From Propionibacteriaceae bacterium (GTDB taxonomy: Bacteria; Actinomycetota; Actinomycetes; Propionibacteriales; Propionibacteriaceae), in contig JAISTE010000052.1 of assembly GCA_031272825.1 (NCBI GenBank), positions 1 to 46,474 of the forward strand: a stretch of DNA of 46,474 nucleotides. Direction: 5' to 3'. Shown in pieces: positions 42,756-46,474 of this stretch. The notes beneath the pieces were generated by a model that searched no databases, was not told where the DNA came from, and saw nothing but the letters and a program-made list of their open reading frames with translations. How positions within the stretch are numbered: position 1 is the first letter of the stretch; every line of letters begins with the position of its first letter. A program made the position numbers and the translations under genes.

Positions 42756-43625
42756 CTAGTATCCGAGCAGCCGCTTGAGCATGACGTGATGGCGGCGCAG
42801 CTGATCCATGATGAACGCGTCGTCCTTGGAGCCTCCCTGGTACTCGGAGATGATGCAGTCCGAGTATCCGTTGTCGACGAGCGTGGGCACGATCCATTCG
42901 TACGGGATGGCCGGTTCGGTGAAATCCTCGCTCATGAAATAGAACTTCGCGTGGCAGTGGCGCACGTACGGCAGGATTCCCAGCAGATCTTCGCGGGTTG
43001 AAGCCGGGTCGTCGACGGGCGGGCGGAAGTGGGCCGCGTTGATCTTGGCTGGATCTTGGAACGTCGAGAAGTCGAGCGTGAAGCCGAAGTGTTCCGTCCC
43101 CGTGCGTTCGATGAACTTGATGTATTCGGCGACGTGCGGCGTCGAGATCACCGTCGGATCGTGGATTTCCGAGCCGATGACGACGTCGTACTTTTCGGCG
43201 AACGGCAGGGCCTTCTCGATGTACTTTTCCCAGCCCGGTTCCGGGTCGTTGTTGCGCGTTTCGGTGGTGATCTTCGTGCGCAGACGGTGGAACCCCAGCA
43301 GGTTGGCGAGCTTGAAGTCGCGCACCAGGTTGGCCACGGCCTCGTCGGTGGTTAGGCGACGATGGCCGTACAACTTGGTGTCGCACCAGTGGCCGTAGCC
43401 GCCGGGCGTGATGCCGTACTTCTCGCACAGGCCGAACCATTTATCCACCCAGGCCGTAGACGGGTTCGGATAGTTTTCGACGTCCGAGGCCAAGATCTCG
43501 ATACAGGTCGCCCCCATGTCGGCCAGATCCTCGAAGTAGTCCTCCAGCGTGGCTGAACAGTTCTTCATGCACTGGTAGCTGAAGAGCGACACCCCGCGCT
43601 TTGGCGTGCCTTTCGCCGGGCTCAT
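42756..43625 (-). CDS. C-glycoside deglycosidase alpha subunit-like TIM-barrel protein
   Basis: The 289-residue protein is a sugar-phosphate isomerase/epimerase-type (xylose isomerase-like) TIM barrel. The four expected metal ligands are visible: Glu153 (IGSEIHD), Asp185 (FTLDFSTF), His225 (RHCHAKF) and Glu261 (ISEYQGG). His155 is a possible acid/base residue. In known systems this subunit, with Mn2+ and the small beta subunit, cleaves the C-C bond of 3-oxo-C-glycosides. The adjacent beta-like gene and oxidoreductase favour that role over a simple isomerase. The start ATG overlaps the transporter stop by one base. Confidence 0.8.
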   Translation of the reverse strand: MSPAKGTPKRGVSLFSYQCMKNCSATLEDYFEDLADMGATCIEILASDVENYPNPSTAWVDKWFGLCEKYGITPGGYGHWCDTKLYGHRRLTTDEAVANLVRDFKLANLLGFHRLRTKITTETRNNDPEPGWEKYIEKALPFAEKYDVVIGSEIHDPTVISTPHVAEYIKFIERTGTEHFGFTLDFSTFQDPAKINAAHFRPPVDDPASTREDLLGILPYVRHCHAKFYFMSEDFTEPAIPYEWIVPTLVDNGYSDCIISEYQGGSKDDAFIMDQLRRHHVMLKRLLGY

Positions 43626-45052
43626 CACTTCTCCTCGGTTGCGGTGGCGGCGGCAGCTTCGGCGAGCGCGGCCTTGGCGGCCAGCGAATCGCGGATGGCC
43701 AGCACCTTCGGCGTGTTCAGCGGGTAGAACACGGTGATGATGGCAGCAATGATGAACAGACCGGCGGGAAGCAGGTTGGCGGCGATGTTGATGCCCTGCA
43801 GCGCCTCGACGCTCTGATCCTTGTTGGCCTCGTAGCCCATGGCACCCATGATGAGCAGGCCGATGGAAGCTCCGAAGGCCGAGCCGAACTTGGTTGAGAG
43901 CGAGAGCACCGCGTAGGAGATGCCGTCGGCGCGCACGCCGGTCTTGTCTTCGGCGTAGTCAACCGCCTCTGGCACCATCGACCACTTGATCGGGTTTCCG
44001 AAGTTCGACATGCCGAACAGTGCAGTGAGGATGAGCAACAGAGTCAGGTTTTCCTTCGGGTCGATGCAGTAGATGGCGATCAGGCACGCGGCGCAGCACA
44101 GGAAGGAGATCATGCACATCCACTTCTTGCCGACCTTGTCGACGACCTTCATGAAGGCGATCAGGGTGACGGGCCCGAACAGCGACGGGAGCATCATCAA
44201 GATGCCGACCAGATCCATGCGCTCCAGCACGTAGCGGTAGTAGTAGACGACGACGCCGATGCGTCCGAAGAAGGCCGTCATCATGAACAAGGATCCGAAG
44301 AAGGCGACGATCAGCGGCGGGTTGGTGAGAACTACCTTGAGCGAGGTGCGGATCGGGATCTTCTTTTTGTTGATCGGTACGACGACTTCCTTGCACTTGG
44401 CGACCATGAAGTAGAACAACGGCAGCGACAGCACGCAGTAGACGATGGTCGTGAGCGTGTATCCGGTGGCATTTACGGTCTTGCCGTCGCCTGCTCCGGA
44501 GAAGTAGAGGATCAGCGGCATGGTGATGAGGTTGATGACGACCGAGCCCACGTTGGTGCCGATGATGCGGTAGGAGACCAGCTCGGTGCGTTCGACCGGA
44601 TCGTAGGTCATGGCCCCGCCGAGGGAGGCGTAGGAAAGGTTGACGGCCGTGTACAGCATTCCCAAAACCACGTAGGTGATGGTGGCGTAGACAACGCGCA
44701 TGGTCTCATTGCCGCCGAACCCCGGGTTGGTGAAGGTGAGCACGTTGAACAGGGCGCAAGCCGGGGCGAGATAAATAATGTAGGGGCGGAAACGCCCGTA
44801 CTTAGTCTTCGTACGCTCGGCGATGGCGCCGAACATCGGGTCGTTGACGCCGTCCCAGATGCGCGCGCCGAGCAAGATAGCGGCGACGACGGCCGGGGCC
44901 AGGCCCACGACGTCGGTGAAGAAGACGGTGAGATAGCCGCCCACGAACGTCCATACGAATTGGCTGGCGATGTCGCCGCAACCGTAGGCGACCTTGGTCA
45001 GAAATGAGAGCTTGGCGTCCTTGTCGATGACAGGAGCTGTTTGCGTTGACAT
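43625..45052 (-). CDS. GPH-family (MelB-type) sugar/glycoside cation symporter
   Basis: The 475-residue membrane protein has about 12 helices and the GPH hallmarks: KVAYGCGDIASQFVWTF at the N-terminus, ARIWDGVNDPMFGAIAERTKTKYGRFRPYI, and GMSNFGNPIKWSMVPEAVDYAEDKTGVRADG in the second half. The family imports melibiose, glucuronides, xylosides and similar glycosides with Na+ or H+. It lies between the oxidoreductase and the deglycosidase genes and is the probable glycoside importer. The ATG at 45052 has the ribosome site AAGGGA. Confidence 0.92.
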   Translation of the reverse strand: MSTQTAPVIDKDAKLSFLTKVAYGCGDIASQFVWTFVGGYLTVFFTDVVGLAPAVVAAILLGARIWDGVNDPMFGAIAERTKTKYGRFRPYIIYLAPACALFNVLTFTNPGFGGNETMRVVYATITYVVLGMLYTAVNLSYASLGGAMTYDPVERTELVSYRIIGTNVGSVVINLITMPLILYFSGAGDGKTVNATGYTLTTIVYCVLSLPLFYFMVAKCKEVVVPINKKKIPIRTSLKVVLTNPPLIVAFFGSLFMMTAFFGRIGVVVYYYRYVLERMDLVGILMMLPSLFGPVTLIAFMKVVDKVGKKWMCMISFLCCAACLIAIYCIDPKENLTLLLILTALFGMSNFGNPIKWSMVPEAVDYAEDKTGVRADGISYAVLSLSTKFGSAFGASIGLLIMGAMGYEANKDQSVEALQGINIAANLLPAGLFIIAAIITVFYPLNTPKVLAIRDSLAAKAALAEAAAATATEEK

Positions 45053-45094
45053 GTTGTGTCCCTTCAAGAAGGTAATTGTTGCGATTCCGGACGG

Positions 45095-46204
45095 CTATTT
45101 GTGCTCGTTTAGGTAAACCGCCCGTCCGGTGGCGGCCGATTCGTAGATGGCTTCGAGGATTTGGGTGACGACGAGGGCTTCTTGAGGCTTCACCAGCGGT
45201 TCGCCCTCTCCCTTGATCGCCTTGACCCACTGCCTGGCTTCCAGGACTTCGGGCGCTTCGGCCTGCACTCCGGCAAAGCCGTAGACGCCCATGCCGACCC
45301 CGGGTTTGGTGTCGATGAGACGCCCGTGGCTGACTGTGTTGGTCAGCACCTGCCCCGCATTGCTGGCGGTGTCGCCCACGGTTTCGGCACCGCCGAGGGT
45401 TCCGCACAACTGGACTTGCGCCTCCCTGGATTGTGCGACGTTGAGCGCCCAGGCCGCTTTGAGAATGATGGTTGCCCCGTTTGACAAGGTGACGAGCCCG
45501 AAGGCGGAGTCCTCGGTCTCGTAGGTTTCCGGATCCCAGGGGCCGAACTGGTTGCCCTCCGGGTAGTCCTTGAGCTTTTGGAAGGTCTGTCCGAGCACGG
45601 CCACGGGCTCGTAGTTTCCGATCATCCACAGCGAGAGGTCGAGGGCGTGGGTGCCGATGTCGATGAGCGGCCCGCCGCCTTGTTTTGCCTTGTCGGGGAA
45701 CACTCCCCAGGTGGGTACGCCCTTGCGCCTGATCGCGAAGGCCTCGGCGTAGTAGATCTCTCCGAGATCACCGGCGTCGACGATCGCACGAAGGTCGCAC
45801 ACGTCTTTGCGGAATCGGTTCTGGTAGCCGATGGTAAGCAGCTTGCCCGTGCGTTCAGCCGCCTCCAGCATCTGTTTGGCCCCCGCCGAGTTGATCGACA
45901 TCGGCTTTTCGCACAGCACGTGCTTGCCCGCCTCCAGCGCTGCCACGGTGATTTCCGCGTGGTTGACGTTGGGCGTCAACACATGGATGACGTCCAACTG
46001 CGGGTCTTCCACTAGCTCGCGGTAATCGGTGCTGACCTTGGCGCTTTGGGAACCGGCCTCGCGGGCGGCCTTTTCGGCCCGCTCGTAGATGACGTCGCAA
46101 AAGCTGGTGATTTCCACTTCATCGCGAAGGGCCGCAAGGGCGGGGAGGTGTTTGCGATTGGCGATCCCTCCGCATCCAATGAGCCCGAACCTGAGTTTGC
46201 CCAT
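45095..46204 (-). CDS. Gfo/Idh/MocA-family sugar oxidoreductase (DgpA-like)
   Basis: The 369-residue NAD(P)-dependent oxidoreductase has an N-terminal Rossmann fold (GLIGCGGIANRKHLPAL), the catalytic-lysine motif EKP at 99-101, and the substrate-site GGPLIDIGTHALDLSLWMIG with Asp182, His186 and Asp189. In gut C-glycoside pathways a protein of this family oxidises the sugar C3 hydroxyl before C-C cleavage. It is the first gene of the operon, with the ribosome site AGGAG before the ATG at 46204. Related enzymes act on inositols and aminosugars, so the substrate is inferred from the neighbours. Confidence 0.88.
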   Translation of the reverse strand: MGKLRFGLIGCGGIANRKHLPALAALRDEVEITSFCDVIYERAEKAAREAGSQSAKVSTDYRELVEDPQLDVIHVLTPNVNHAEITVAALEAGKHVLCEKPMSINSAGAKQMLEAAERTGKLLTIGYQNRFRKDVCDLRAIVDAGDLGEIYYAEAFAIRRKGVPTWGVFPDKAKQGGGPLIDIGTHALDLSLWMIGNYEPVAVLGQTFQKLKDYPEGNQFGPWDPETYETEDSAFGLVTLSNGATIILKAAWALNVAQSREAQVQLCGTLGGAETVGDTASNAGQVLTNTVSHGRLIDTKPGVGMGVYGFAGVQAEAPEVLEARQWVKAIKGEGEPLVKPQEALVVTQILEAIYESAATGRAVYLNEHK

Positions 46205-46228
46205 CTCACTCCTTTGTAATCGCTCATC

Positions 46229-46247
46229 CGGTGCGACCATTGCACCG
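46229..46247. promoter_or_regulatory. Palindrome CGGTGC-n7-GCACCG upstream of the oxidoreductase operon
   Basis: Perfect 6-base arms lie 25 bases upstream of the operon's first ATG. The next 100 bases are AT-rich and gene-free, fitting a promoter. It may be an operator, but it does not resemble the candidates beside the DeoR gene. Confidence 0.45.
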
Positions 46248-46355
46248 CACGATCATGGCAAAACAATAGCTTCTTATGCACGCTTAGGTGCTAAGTTCGA
46301 CAATTTTCGCCAAGATTCCCACATATTGAGACACGAGCACCGCGACCTGCCGACC

Positions 46356-46460
46356 ATCCCGCTTCCCCTACTCGCCTTCCCGCTTCCCCTACTCGCCTTC
46401 CCGCCTCCCCTACTCGCCTTCCCGCTACCCCCACCCGCCATCTCGCTACCCCCTCCCGTC
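46356..46460. repeat. Five tandem 21-bp repeats at the right edge
   Basis: Units start at 46356, 46377, 46398, 46419 and 46440, each like TTCCCGCTTCCCCTACTCGCC, and become more degenerate to the right. They run into ATCCCGCGCGCAGT at the window end, which resembles the start of the REP palindrome at 11072. The array looks like a relative of the 24-bp array at 10961 and continues off the window. Confidence 0.85.
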
Positions 46461-46474
46461 ATCCCGCGCGCAGT

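Noticed and set aside
42756..43625. Calling the TIM barrel an ordinary xylose isomerase or hydroxypyruvate isomerase
   Set aside because: The fold allows it, but the adjacent DUF6379-type gene and Gfo/Idh/MocA oxidoreductase make a deglycosidase alpha subunit more likely.
46356..46460. Possible CRISPR array from regularly spaced repeats
   Set aside because: The units are directly tandem with no unique spacers and no cas genes are present; the same holds for 10961-11080.

Overview
This window reads as a chromosomal piece of a high-GC actinobacterium, most likely of the Actinomycetaceae type; that placement is inference. The supporting genes are a single-chain OdhA/Kgd 2-oxoglutarate decarboxylase fused to an E2 domain, a WhiB1-type regulator, a mycothiol-type SigH/RshA pair, a PdtaS-type histidine kinase, a 24-residue bL37 ribosomal protein, Rho with an Arg-rich insertion, and two DtxR/IdeR-type iron boxes. 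No phage, plasmid, IS transposase or CRISPR array is visible.

Positions 1-6270 hold the start of an efflux adaptor, a sterol-carrier-family protein overlapping murI, and a translationally coupled feoA-feoB-feoC ferrous iron operon with an iron box at its head. A MATE transporter is transcribed divergently. Positions 6460-14165 form a second iron system behind its own iron box: FTR1 permease, P19 lipoprotein, a DUF2318 membrane Fe-S-type protein with an internal twin-arginine motif, two FtsX-like permeases, an ATPase, an FMN-binding-domain lipoprotein and ApbE. A short repeat array bounded by an exact 25-bp duplication separates the two permeases. hemG follows, then convergently a lipoprotein / peptidoglycan-binding adaptor / ATPase / permease set (14766-18355).

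Positions 18558-26126 (minus strand) match the actinobacterial order lysA-hom-[thrC-thrB]-rho-rpmE-prfA-prmC, except that thrH sits where thrC and thrB are expected. A tRNA-Arg(CCG) and the large odhA gene follow. Positions 30180-36347 carry whiB1, pdtaS, bL37, rshA, sigH, aroA, rsgA and hisN, an order that resembles mycobacteria. A TM2-domain protein ends this block.

Positions 37127-46204 are an accessory catabolic locus and the most interesting part. A Gfo/Idh/MocA oxidoreductase, a GPH-type sugar symporter, a TIM-barrel protein and a small DUF6379-type protein are consecutive on the minus strand. This is the gene content expected of a C-glycoside catabolic system: sugar 3-oxidation followed by C-C bond cleavage by an alpha/beta C-glycoside deglycosidase. 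A DUF2798 membrane protein, a second MFS transporter, an endonuclease/exonuclease/phosphatase-fold protein, a PfkB kinase and a DeoR repressor surround it. Two families of extragenic palindromic repeats are scattered through the window.
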